Part shown: one piece after another, positions 1-7,100 of the stretch
Layout: each line of letters begins with the position of its first letter
Position numbering within the stretch: the stretch's first letter is position 1
Source: JBIOJM01 sp044450785
GTDB taxonomy: Bacteria > Planctomycetota > Planctomycetia > Isosphaerales > Isosphaeraceae
Length of the DNA stretch: 27,120 nucleotides
NCBI GenBank assembly: GCA_044450785.1
Contig: JBIOJM010000114.1
Location: 1-27,120 of the forward strand
Reading direction: 5' to 3'
The notes under the pieces: generated by a model
Told to the model about the DNA's origin: nothing
The model's database searches: none
The model's input: only the letters and a program-made list of their open reading frames with translations
Position numbers and translations under genes: made by a program

Positions 1-350
1 GCGGAGGCGTGGAACCCAATGGGGAAAATCTCGAGGGAACCGGCTTGGACGACCCCCAGCCACGCAGGATCGCTACGGTTGGCAAGCAGTCGCCTCAAGG
101 CTGCCATCGACGCAGGATCGGATTTTGAATCGGCACATGCATCCACGACATAGAGAAGCGCTGTGCCTTGATGCTCGGCAACGGCCGCGAGTTTTGGCGT
201 TTGATTGGCTCGCGATGGAAGCAGGTCGAGGTAGTCGAGCTGCGGCGGGGAGGACAGCTTCTCGTCAAGTCGGATGTAGTCCATGCAGCCGTAGCCGGCA
301 AGGCGCTCTGCCAGCGATCGCGGATCTGCATGTGGTAGTGATGTTGGCAT
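1..350 (-). CDS. Unrecognised protein, N-terminal 116 residues, runs off the left edge
   Basis: On the minus strand an ATG at 350 opens a frame that stays open to base 1, so the gene continues outside the window. The 116 visible residues begin MPTSLPHADP and include the stretches LDYLDLLPSR, GTALLYVVDA and AWLGVVQAGS. No signal peptide or transmembrane segment is seen; it looks like a soluble alpha/beta protein. The start is fixed by an in-frame TGA four codons upstream. The first third of the frame uses many G/C-ending codons, as expected of a real gene here. I do not recognise the family. The text GTALLYVVDA...LGVVQAG resembles a Rossmann-like strand-helix pattern, but this is only an impression. 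It may belong to the same accessory island as the genes up to 4000. Confidence 0.55.
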   Translation of the reverse strand, partial: MPTSLPHADPRSLAERLAGYGCMDYIRLDEKLSSPPQLDYLDLLPSRANQTPKLAAVAEHQGTALLYVVDACADSKSDPASMAALRRLLANRSDPAWLGVVQAGSLEIFPIGFHAS

Positions 351-828
351 CGGGCGTCATCTCTTAGCCGAACCACATCGATTGCCATTCTCACATGCAC
401 GTACGAAGGTCGCCGCCGCTGATCGAATGCGATGCGCAGAAGAAAAGCCGTGAAGGAGGCCGATTCCAACACGGCTCGCAATGCAGGTGCGGATTCACCG
501 CCGTCCGTGGCAATGGCATCCTATCCCGAGCAGATGAATTTTGAAACCCCGGTGATGCGGCAATCCATGGCCGCGCAGTTTTCCTTGACGCCTTAGCTGG
601 ACTGGGGCTGACGTCCCCCGCACGGTAGCGGCGGCTCGCGCTGGCCGCCAAGCACGAATTTCGCTGTGCGGAACCAGCGCAACTCTGGAACGTTTTTCGT
701 CGGATCTGATGGTGCTCTAGTGATTTGCGAGTGTCATGCCCATGTCAACTCTGCAATATCAGCTACTAGCATGGGGAGAATTGGCTTATTTGATGAGTGC
801 AATGCCTTGCGCCGATTGTTGTTACGAA
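351..828. other. Gap without a supported gene
   Basis: No convincing complete gene. One minus-strand frame from about 495 to 360 reads like protein (ALRAVLESASFTAFLLRIAFDQ) but begins directly after a TAG and then runs out of phase with the gene starting at 350. It may be the tail of a decayed upstream gene. The region is less GC-rich than the rest of the window, which suits an accessory island. Confidence 0.4.
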
Positions 829-875
829 TGGAGACGAGCGGGATCGAACCGCCAACCTGCTGGTTGCAAACCAGG
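829..875 (-). tRNA. 3' half of a tRNA, tRNA-Ala(UGC)-like, 5' half missing
   Basis: Read on the minus strand, 875-829 gives an anticodon arm with a 7-base loop TTTGCAA (anticodon TGC), a variable region, a 5-bp T stem around the canonical TTCGATC loop, and the acceptor strand CGTCTCC followed by A73. The matching 5' acceptor strand (GGAGACG) and a D arm are absent upstream, so this is not a working tRNA. The anticodon stem has one mismatch. There is no encoded CCA. A lone tRNA 3' end is what an integrase attachment site or an integration scar leaves behind, but no integrase is visible. Confidence 0.55.
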
Positions 876-1166
876 AGGTCGTACCGGACGCAGGAATTTG
901 CAAAATAACCACTTAGTGTCAGCCAGGACGCGGCAACTGGTTGCCCGTTTTTCTGGGGGTTCTCGAGGACTTCGCAGGGTTTATCGCCGTTTTTCTGCCG
1001 TGGCGGGGGCTAATGCGTTGATCACTCTTGCCGCCGCCAGTCGCGAGTCGCCATGACTCCCACATGAAATTCCCCGCAGCCGCCTCAGCACCGCCAACGC
1101 GTTGGTATAATGGCCGCGATGCCGCCCGATGGGAAGCGGCCTCGCCAAAGTCACGGAGGCAATCAG

Positions 1167-1523
1167 ATGGCGGATCGACACGACCTGTCGGAAGATGCAC
1201 GAAAGCTACTGCGGCTCCACTTCGCTGGCCGTCCGCTCTCGATGCGGAGAAGCCGACCGGAATCATTACCTGGCCGGACTGTCGATGAGACGCGGCAAGC
1301 CTACCGGGAGCTGGTGGCTACGGGGCTGATGGAGCCGGTCTCCACCTTCGCAGGAGGGCCGGAGGCGCTCTACCGGTTGACGGAAGAAGCCGACAAGGGG
1401 CGAGACTTGCTTCAGCGCCCACCTCGTTGGTTCTCCCGGCCTGCTATGGCGTGCAGGATGCGTCGGGCCTTGTCGCTGATCGCCAAAGCGGTGTCCGCCG
1501 CGCGCACCTCGGCGCCCTTGTGA
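1167..1523 (+). CDS. Small unrecognised protein with a probably replaced C-terminus
   Basis: The ATG at 1167 (MADRHDLSED) gives a 118-residue frame. Residues 1-85 look like a real small soluble protein with helices and a phrase EPVSTFAGGPEALYRLTEEA that suggests a winged-helix-like wing and last helix; this fold guess is inference. From about 1412 the frame runs antisense to the end of the oppositely oriented HExxE-motif gene and loses protein-like composition. The natural C-terminus has therefore probably been lost by a rearrangement near 1410, and the last 35 residues are read-through. An earlier ATG at 1110 exists but the extra residues are proline/arginine-rich and unlikely. Confidence 0.5.
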   Translation: MADRHDLSEDARKLLRLHFAGRPLSMRRSRPESLPGRTVDETRQAYRELVATGLMEPVSTFAGGPEALYRLTEEADKGRDLLQRPPRWFSRPAMACRMRRALSLIAKAVSAARTSAPL

Positions 1524-1954
1524 TTGCCTGCGATGCTCTCTTCGTATTCGTGCGCGATCACGGCGTCAATGCGGTCTCGCAAGCGACCCTTCTCCCAGAC
1601 TCCGGCGGCACGCGGGCCGATTTGCTCCGCGTTGAGCTCGGGGTTCAACACGCCGCTATCAACGTTGATGCCATCGGGCGTCATGCCGCCGCCATCTCGC
1701 TCGCCGGGAACGAATGCCGCGCGCCGGTACTTCAGCTCGCGCCGCCGGACGCCGATCTGCCGTTCCGGAATGCCAAGCTGGCGCATTCGCTTCTGGACGT
1801 AAGTTTCGGCCACGTCCGCCCACTCGTGCGCCGACCGAACGGCATGGTCTGCGGGGTCGGTGGGGATAGCAGGAAAGCGTGCTGATGGCGGTGTACCGAT
1901 CATGGCGGATGGCGGCGCAGCCGGCTCGGCCCGCAGCTTCGCAGGGCGGAGCAT
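1412..1954 (-). CDS. Protein with a conserved HExxE(x5)H motif domain, possible metal-binding effector domain
   Basis: A 180-residue minus-strand protein. The N-terminal 45 residues are low-complexity and proline/alanine-rich. The rest looks folded: YVQKRMRQLGIPERQ (about 52-66), a DGINVDSGVL stretch (94-103), and RDRIDAVIAHEYEES (126-140), where H135, E136, E139 and H145 form HE-x2-E-x5-H. A second copy of the last 60 residues lies at 8357-8533 with the same spacing of H, E, E and H, which shows that the motif is conserved. HExx(H/E) pairs are typical of zinc-dependent hydrolases, so a metalloprotease-like or toxin-domain role is possible but unproven. The gene starts 25 bp after the stop of the aspartic-protease-like gene (1980-2321) and probably forms an operon with it and 2318-2617. 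No strong Shine-Dalgarno precedes the ATG, and coupling or a later start are both possible. Confidence 0.55.
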   Translation of the reverse strand: MLRPAKLRAEPAAPPSAMIGTPPSARFPAIPTDPADHAVRSAHEWADVAETYVQKRMRQLGIPERQIGVRRRELKYRRAAFVPGERDGGGMTPDGINVDSGVLNPELNAEQIGPRAAGVWEKGRLRDRIDAVIAHEYEESIAGNHKGAEVRAADTALAISDKARRILHAIAGRENQRGGR

Positions 1955-1979
1955 ACTTGCCAGGCCGTTCGCTGCTTCT

Positions 1980-2321
1980 CTATGAGCGAACCTGGACGAT
2001 CAGTTCGAAACCATCCAAGAGCGCCATGCCCACCAGCGTGATCATGTCCGCTTCGTCCACGGCGATGTGGCGCGGCTGCCCATCCCAGATCACGGTCCCG
2101 TCGTAGATGTCGAAGATGCTCTCACTTCCGTCGGCCAGCAGCGCGCGGCCGCGCCGTCGCCAGGCTAGCCCCAATTGGGCGACCAACGCGGGCGGCAAGC
2201 TGAGCCAACCGTCGAAGCCGGTGTCAATAATTGCATCGACCTCCTCGACTTGGGCGGCTGGGCCATGCACCTCGAGACGGATGATCGCCTCGCGAGCGGC
2301 GGTGGCGACGCCGGTGATCAT
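1980..2321 (-). CDS. Clan AA aspartic protease-like (retropepsin-fold) protein
   Basis: 113 residues from the ATG at 2321. The aspartic protease signature is IIDTGFDGWLSLP (D33-T34-G35), followed by LADGS, a strand with DIYDGTVIWDG, and LVGMALLDG near the C-terminus. These are the expected elements of small single-domain clan AA (retropepsin-like) proteins, which work as dimers. No signal peptide is seen, so it should be cytoplasmic. The frame is open 30 codons upstream, but the extra residues are only the translated 24-bp repeat. The ATG at 2321 overlaps the TGA of the upstream gene by four bases (ATGA), so translation is probably coupled. A similar small-protein plus aspartic-protease pair lies at 17587-18360. 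The substrate is unknown. Confidence 0.8.
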   Translation of the reverse strand: MITGVATAAREAIIRLEVHGPAAQVEEVDAIIDTGFDGWLSLPPALVAQLGLAWRRRGRALLADGSESIFDIYDGTVIWDGQPRHIAVDEADMITLVGMALLDGFELIVQVRS

Positions 2322-2617
2322 GGCGTGCCGGACTGCGGGCGGGGGCCGATACGACGCGCGTAGCGGGGGCCGATACGACGCGCGTAGCGGGAGCCGATCC
2401 GCCTCAGCCACGTCTGCGCCGTGGGGACGCGGGCGAGCAACCGATCCGACGCCGCCAGCTCGTCCGCGTCAATCTCGTAGGCGCCCGTCTCGATGTCGAT
2501 GGCCACGTATTTACCTTCGTTTCCGCGCTCCACGCAGGGGCGGAGGTCGCGCTCGTAGATGGCGTCGCCGCGCCGAGCAAACTCCTCCTTGCCGTAGCGG
2601 GGTTGCGTTGCGGTCAT
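2318..2617 (-). CDS. Small partner protein upstream of the aspartic protease, C-terminal 8-residue repeats
   Basis: 99 residues from the ATG at 2617 (MTATQPRYGK). Residues 1-70 form an acidic, soluble small protein with GKYVAIDIETGAYEIDADE, a common pattern in small planctomycete and cyanobacterial proteins found beside clan AA proteases. The C-terminus is built from an 8-residue unit RIGPRYAR present about two and a half times, encoded by a 24-bp tandem DNA repeat. The stop codon overlaps the protease start by ATGA. An upstream ATG at 2932 belongs to the PIN-toxin remnant whose frame happens to run into this gene, so a 204-residue fusion is possible but I prefer 2617. The function is unknown. 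The gene order (small protein then protease) resembles antitoxin-toxin architecture, which is inference only. Confidence 0.65.
   Translation of the reverse strand: MTATQPRYGKEEFARRGDAIYERDLRPCVERGNEGKYVAIDIETGAYEIDADELAASDRLLARVPTAQTWLRRIGSRYARRIGPRYARRIGPRPQSGTP
2341..2408. repeat. 24-bp in-frame tandem repeat (about 2.8 copies)
   Basis: The unit begins gggggccgatacgacg and is 24 bp long. Copies lie at 2341-2364 and 2365-2388, and a diverged third runs to about 2408. Since 24 is a multiple of three, copy-number change keeps the frame of the gene at 2318-2617 and only changes the length of its basic C-terminal tail, just before the coupled protease start. Confidence 0.85.
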
Positions 2618-2699
2618 ACGCGTTCTCCACGTCTGGGTGGTCCGGCGTAATTCAAGCGCATATTCTACTGCGGCCGACCCCGCGTACGCCAGCGATGGC

Positions 2700-2932
2700 A
2701 CAGTAGCCCGAGTGCGCCAGGACGCCGGTGTCGCGACGATGACCTGATCGCCCGGCTGGCTGATCATGGCCGTGCTTGCCGCCAGAATCCCATCGGCGTC
2801 GAGCGCGTCGGCGGAGGCGGTCGGTACATTCAACCCTTCGATCCAGAGCCGGCATTGATCGGCCAAGGCCATTCCACGCCGTTGGCACGCATGACCCAGC
2901 GGGCCGGAATCGAGCAATACATACTCCGCCAT
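2700..2932 (-). pseudogene. PIN-domain toxin remnant with internal deletion
   Basis: From the ATG at 2932 the first 35 residues (MAEYVLLDSGPLGHACQRRG...) closely match the intact PIN protein at 16448-16906. The sequence then jumps from residue 35 to the equivalent of residue 101 (VPTASADALDADGILAA). About 66 residues are lost in frame, including the acidic EIADYE segment that supplies a conserved PIN catalytic acid. Around 2730 the match to VATLNVGHLARY is lost, consistent with a second small frameshift. The frame stays open into the gene at 2318-2617. The start is 3 bp after the stop of the antitoxin at 2936-3175, as in the intact copy. The product should be inactive as a nuclease. Confidence 0.75.
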
Positions 2933-2935
2933 CGC

Positions 2936-3175
2936 TCAATAGCATCCCTTGAACATGGGCCGATGCGGACGCATCTCGTCGATCCCGCGCATCCATTCCT
3001 CATCGGGCGGATCGGTCGGATCATTGGGAACTTGAGCGATTTCGCGCAGCCGCTGTCGGGCCGTTTCCAGGCGTGCTCGGCGCTCTTCCTCAGTCTCCCG
3101 TTTGAACTTCCCATCCGGCCCCAGGCACGACGGCGGCAACGACTGCGGCTTCAATTCGAGCGTCTTCGGCTTCAT
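2936..3175 (-). CDS. Putative antitoxin of a PIN-type toxin module (copy 1)
   Basis: 79 residues starting MKPKTLELKP at 3175, preceded by a good ribosome site (GGAGGT, about 10 bp upstream), which decides this start over longer frames. The protein has a short N-terminal strand region, a charged central helix (RETEEERRARLETARQRLRE, about 30-49), then PPDEEWMRGIDEMRPHRPMF and an aromatic C-terminus. Two further copies of the same length occur at 3602-3841 and 16910-17149; the last is directly upstream of an intact PIN protein. The small size, position before a PIN gene and a C-terminal tail rich in charged and aromatic residues suit an antitoxin that blocks the PIN active site; this role is inference. 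Its own toxin is broken. Confidence 0.7.
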   Translation of the reverse strand: MKPKTLELKPQSLPPSCLGPDGKFKRETEEERRARLETARQRLREIAQVPNDPTDPPDEEWMRGIDEMRPHRPMFKGCY

Positions 3176-3224
3176 AATCGTGCCGACCTCCGTTTCCCAT
3201 GACCATCCGAGCCATGACAAGTTT

Positions 3225-3253
3225 ATTCTACTCCGTGACCGACATTCTCCCAA
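3225..3253 (-). promoter_or_regulatory. Candidate promoter of the PIN module, copy 1
   Basis: On the minus strand TTGGGA (3253-3248) and TAGAAT (3230-3225) are separated by 17 bp, about 50 bp upstream of the antitoxin ATG. The same arrangement (TTGGGG, 16 bp, TAGAAT) stands before the intact module at 17149, within otherwise diverged flanking sequence. The orphan copy at 3602-3841 lacks it. Confidence 0.5.
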
Positions 3254-3597
3254 GGTCAGTGTGCATGTAGTGCGCCCCTCCGTGTGAGTTGGTCTCTCAG
3301 AAAAATGAAACAAGAAGGACAGGCATTGCAACGCAAGCTGTTTCCCGGTAGGCGGATCAGCTTCACAACCCTAACACATTCCGGGACATGACGTGTGAAA
3401 TCGACTCTTTGATGAGGAAGCGGATCGGCTTGAGCAACGAGTCAGAAATGCGGGAGCCGATTGGCCCGTGGGATCAGAGGCGACAGACCCGTGGACAGGT
3501 TGACGAGATGTCGCCTCCAGAAACTTTCCCGCGTTCATCGCTAATCAAGACGACCGGCAAAAGAAACAAACAACAAACTTTGACTCCTGGTCATGTG
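3254..3597. other. Gap without a supported gene
   Basis: Lower GC than the neighbours. A plus-strand frame at 3388-3618 has no recognisable features and unremarkable codon use. The stretch separates two copies of the antitoxin and has no match to either flank. I see no transposase or clear terminal repeat in it. Confidence 0.4.
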
Positions 3598-3887
3598 TCG
3601 CTCAGTAGCATCCCTTGAACATGGGCAGATGCGGACGCATCTCGTCGATCCCGCGCATCCATTCCTCATCCGGCGGATCGGTCGGATCATTGGGAATTTG
3701 AGCGATTTCGCGCAGCCGCTGTCGGGCCGTTTCCAGGCGATCTCGGCGCTGTTTCTCGGTCTCCCGTTTGAACTTCCCATCCGGCCCCAAGCACGACGGC
3801 GGCAACGACTGCGGCTTCAATTCGAGCGTCTTCGGCCTCATGATCGTGCCAACCTCCGTTTCCCACGACAATCCGAGCCATGGCAAC
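3598..3887. repeat. Direct duplication of the antitoxin region (second copy of 2932-3224)
   Basis: The 290 bp at 3598-3887 are nearly identical to 2932-3224. The match begins just at the antitoxin stop codon and ends shortly upstream of its ribosome site, before the candidate promoter. The duplication therefore carries the antitoxin gene alone. Confidence 0.8.
3602..3841 (-). CDS. Orphan putative antitoxin (copy 2)
   Basis: 79 residues starting MRPKTLELKP at 3841, nearly identical to the protein at 2936-3175 (differences include RETEKQRRDR and HLPMF). It keeps the GGAGGT ribosome site but lacks the conserved TAGAAT promoter found before the other two copies, and no PIN gene follows its stop: after TGA the sequence is unrelated. 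It could act as a stand-alone anti-toxin for the intact module at 16448-17149, or be a silent remnant. Family known only by the comparison inside this window. Confidence 0.6.
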   Translation of the reverse strand: MRPKTLELKPQSLPPSCLGPDGKFKRETEKQRRDRLETARQRLREIAQIPNDPTDPPDEEWMRGIDEMRPHLPMFKGCY

Positions 3888-4129
3888 GGCACTTCGCTCA
3901 AAAGACATCGACGTGAGCGGCGTTCTCACATTCGAACTCGCCAAAGTACTCCCGAGCCCTTCGACCCCCTTTGCATTGCGAATCCGTAGAGACTTGTTTT
4001 CCTAGCAAGTTTCTCAAGGCGGCTTCTTGGATCCGGAAGCCTGATCTGCATTTCGGATTTAGGATTTAGGATTTCGTGCTTGTTTGCGACCGAAGGCCGC
4101 GCCGTGGTCTCGCCGGTTGCGGCCCTGCG

Positions 4130-7100
4130 CTAATTCGGTTTTGTTCCAGCCTCGATTTCGGCCACGAACTTCTTGAAATCATCGCGCCCGCGCAGGGCGT
4201 CGAGATCGGTGTCTTTCTTCAAGAACTTGAGATTCTGGGGGTTCTTGAAGTCGAGAGCGGCCTGGAGTCGTTTGAGAAGTTCGAGCGCCCGAGCCGCATA
4301 TTGATCGGCGAGCCGGCTTTTTTCTTGAGCGGAGAGTTTTTCGTCTCGGGAAGCGGAGCTGGCCGAGAGCGAGAAGGCGCAAGCCGCATCGTAAATCGTC
4401 TGAATCGAACCCTGGCTCCTCTCCGCAACTTCTCCCGCCACCCGGCTTGCCCGCGCATGATCGCCCAACCGGGCTAGCGAGCTTGCCAAGCCCAATTGAG
4501 CCTGGTCGCGGAGTGAAAGGAACTCACGATCCCCGGGATGCGTTCGCAAGAATCGCTCGCAGATGGCCAGGCCCTTTTCGTACGCCTCGTGCGCACCGGC
4601 CGGGTCGTTGAGCTTTGCACGGACAGAGCCGAGCTTCTTCCAGCTTATCCAGAGTTGGCGCTGCGCCTGGGCGTTGGTCTCGTCGCGGGCCAGCTTGAGG
4701 GCGATCGCCAGGGCCTTCTCATAGAATTCGCGCGCACCCGCCAGGTCGTTCATCTCCATGCGGATGTCACCAAGCCTCTCGTCGGTGACGGACAGGTTGT
4801 GCTGCGCCCGGGCGTTGGTCTCGTCGCGGGCCAGCTTGAGGGCGATCGCCAGGGCCTTCTCGTAGGCCTCGCGCGCACCAGCCAGGTCGCCTTGCGCCAC
4901 GCGGACGTCACCGAGCCTCACGTAGCTGGGGGGCAGGTCGCCCTGCACCTCGGTGTTGGATTCATCGCGGGCCAGCTTGACGGCGATCGCCAGGCTTTTC
5001 TCGTAGACCTCGCGCGCACCCGCCAGGTCGCCCTGCGCCACGTGGACCTCACCAAGCCTCTCGTAGCTGACGGACAGGTCGTGCTGGGCCTGTGCGTTGG
5101 TCTCGTCGCGGGCCAGCTTGAGGCGGATCGCCAGGCTTTTCTCGTAGGCTTCGCGCGCAGCGGTCAGGCCGGTCATCGCCTTGCGGACGTCACCGAGGTC
5201 GTCGTAGCCGAAAGCCAGGTCGCGCTGCGCGTCGGCGTTGTTCTCGTCACGAGCCAGCTTGAGGCGGATCGCCAGGCCGTTCTCGTAGGCTTCGCGCGCA
5301 CCCGCCAGGTCGTTCATCGTCATGCGGACGGCACCGAGCTTGGAGTAGCTGACCGATAGGTTGTGCTGCGCCAGGGCGTCGGACTCATCGCGGGCCAGCT
5401 TGAGGAAGATCGCCAGGCTCTTCTCGTACACCTCCCGCGCACCCGCCAGGTCGCCCTGCCTCACGCAGACGTCACCGAGCTTCACGTAGCTGACGGCCAG
5501 GTCGTCCTGCGCCCGGGCGTTGGTCTCGTCGCGGGCCAGCTTGAGGCGGATCGTCAGGCTTTGTTCGTAGACTTTCAACGCACGTTTCGTGTCGCCCAGG
5601 AGGAGCCAGCGGTCGCCGATCCGATCGAAGTTGACGGACTTTTCCCGTTCAGCCCGCGGCGTGTCGGGCTCGAGCTCGAGGACGCCGTCGAGCATCGTCA
5701 CGTTGTCTTCCAGGATCGACCTCAGCGCGGGAATCGTCCCGGGGATGCTCCCGAATCGCTCGGGGATGTCGTAGGTGAGCTTGTTGATCGCCTGGAGGGC
5801 CAGGTCCTTCTGGCGGACGACGAGCGCGGTCTTCTCCTCGGCGATCTTCCGCTGCGCATCGGCGGCATTCTTCTGCTTGTCGGCCTCGAGCTTCTGACCG
5901 AGGGCGATCTGCTGCTGGTTGAGCGCGTCCCGCCACTCGACAAAGCTGAACGCGGCGAAGGCCGAGACGACGCTCAAGACGATCCCGGTGATCGTGGCGA
6001 TCGCGCGCGTGCGGCGGCGGCGCTGGCGCGTCCGATATCGAATCGAGTGCTCGATGAATTCGATCGTCTCGTGGTCGAGGTCGTCGCGCCGCGTCTTGAG
6101 CAGGTCGCGGGCCTCGGCGAGCGGCTTGCCCTCGTGGAGCAGGAAATCGACGTCGCGGCTCTCGCGCTGCCAGCGCTCGGCGGCGGCCGCGGCGCGGGTG
6201 CGGGCGCGAAGGAACTCGCGATCCTTGTCCAGCAGGTCCTTGAGCCGCGGCCAGTGCGTGAGCAATGCCTCGTGGGCGAGGCCGGCGACCGGCTCCATCC
6301 GGGCGTCGCGGTCGGTCACGACCAGCCGCGCATCGATCAGGACGTCGAGCAGCCTCCGGCGAATGGGATCATCGCGGAGCGTCTCAAGCGGCACGCGGCG
6401 CGACACGACCGGCTCGTGGTCCCCCTCACCGGCGGTGACCAGCGCGCGCAGAAGCGCCGGCAGCGCGGCCTGAACCTGGGGCGGGAGAGCCTCAAGCGTC
6501 GCCTCGGCATGGTTGGCCAGCGCCCCTTCCAGGCCCCCGAGCGCGCGGAAGGCTTGGCAGGTCAGCATGCGACCGTCGCGGCGGCGAAACAGCTCGTTGA
6601 GCGTGAATTGCAAGAGCGGCAGTGCCTTGGGGTCGCGCCAGGCCGCTTCCTGGAGCACGTCGTCGAGGGCCTGTCCGGGCTGGTCCGGGTCCTTCCCCCA
6701 GCGCAGGGCGGCGTCGCGCGCCGGCTAGCGGATCATCTGGCCGATCTCGGCAAAGGTCGGCGGCAGCAGGTCGAGCTGACCCTGGCCCGCCTTGAGCGCC
6801 GCCAGCTCCGGGAGCTCGGCGCACCGCGCGAAGAACTCACTGCGCATGGTGGCGACCACCCACGCCGCCCCGCTCCGCGCCAGCGCCGCCAACGCGGCCA
6901 CGTAACGCGCCCGCCCCGGCTCGTCGAGCCAGTCGCGCGTGAAGAGCTCCTCCAGTTGGTCGACCACGACCAGGAGCCGCGCCCCAAGGGGGCGATCCGC
7001 CGCGCGGCGCTGTCGCTCCGAATCGGCGACCGCGCGGAGCGCCGGCCCGAGGATCAGGTCCACGTCGTCCGGGTTGTCTCGCAGCGTCCGCGCCAGCCGC

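Noticed and set aside
3388..3618. 76-residue plus-strand frame between the antitoxin copies
   Set aside because: No ribosome site, no protein-like pattern, and its end overlaps the antisense of the orphan antitoxin.
4538..5359. 273-residue plus-strand frame with internal repeats
   Set aside because: Its repeats are the antisense image of the 150-bp TPR units.
6725..6727. Pyrrolysine or recoded TAG in the STAND gene
   Set aside because: TAG is used as an ordinary stop elsewhere in the window (for example 1980, 10605 and 26570) and there is no evidence for a pyrrolysine system.
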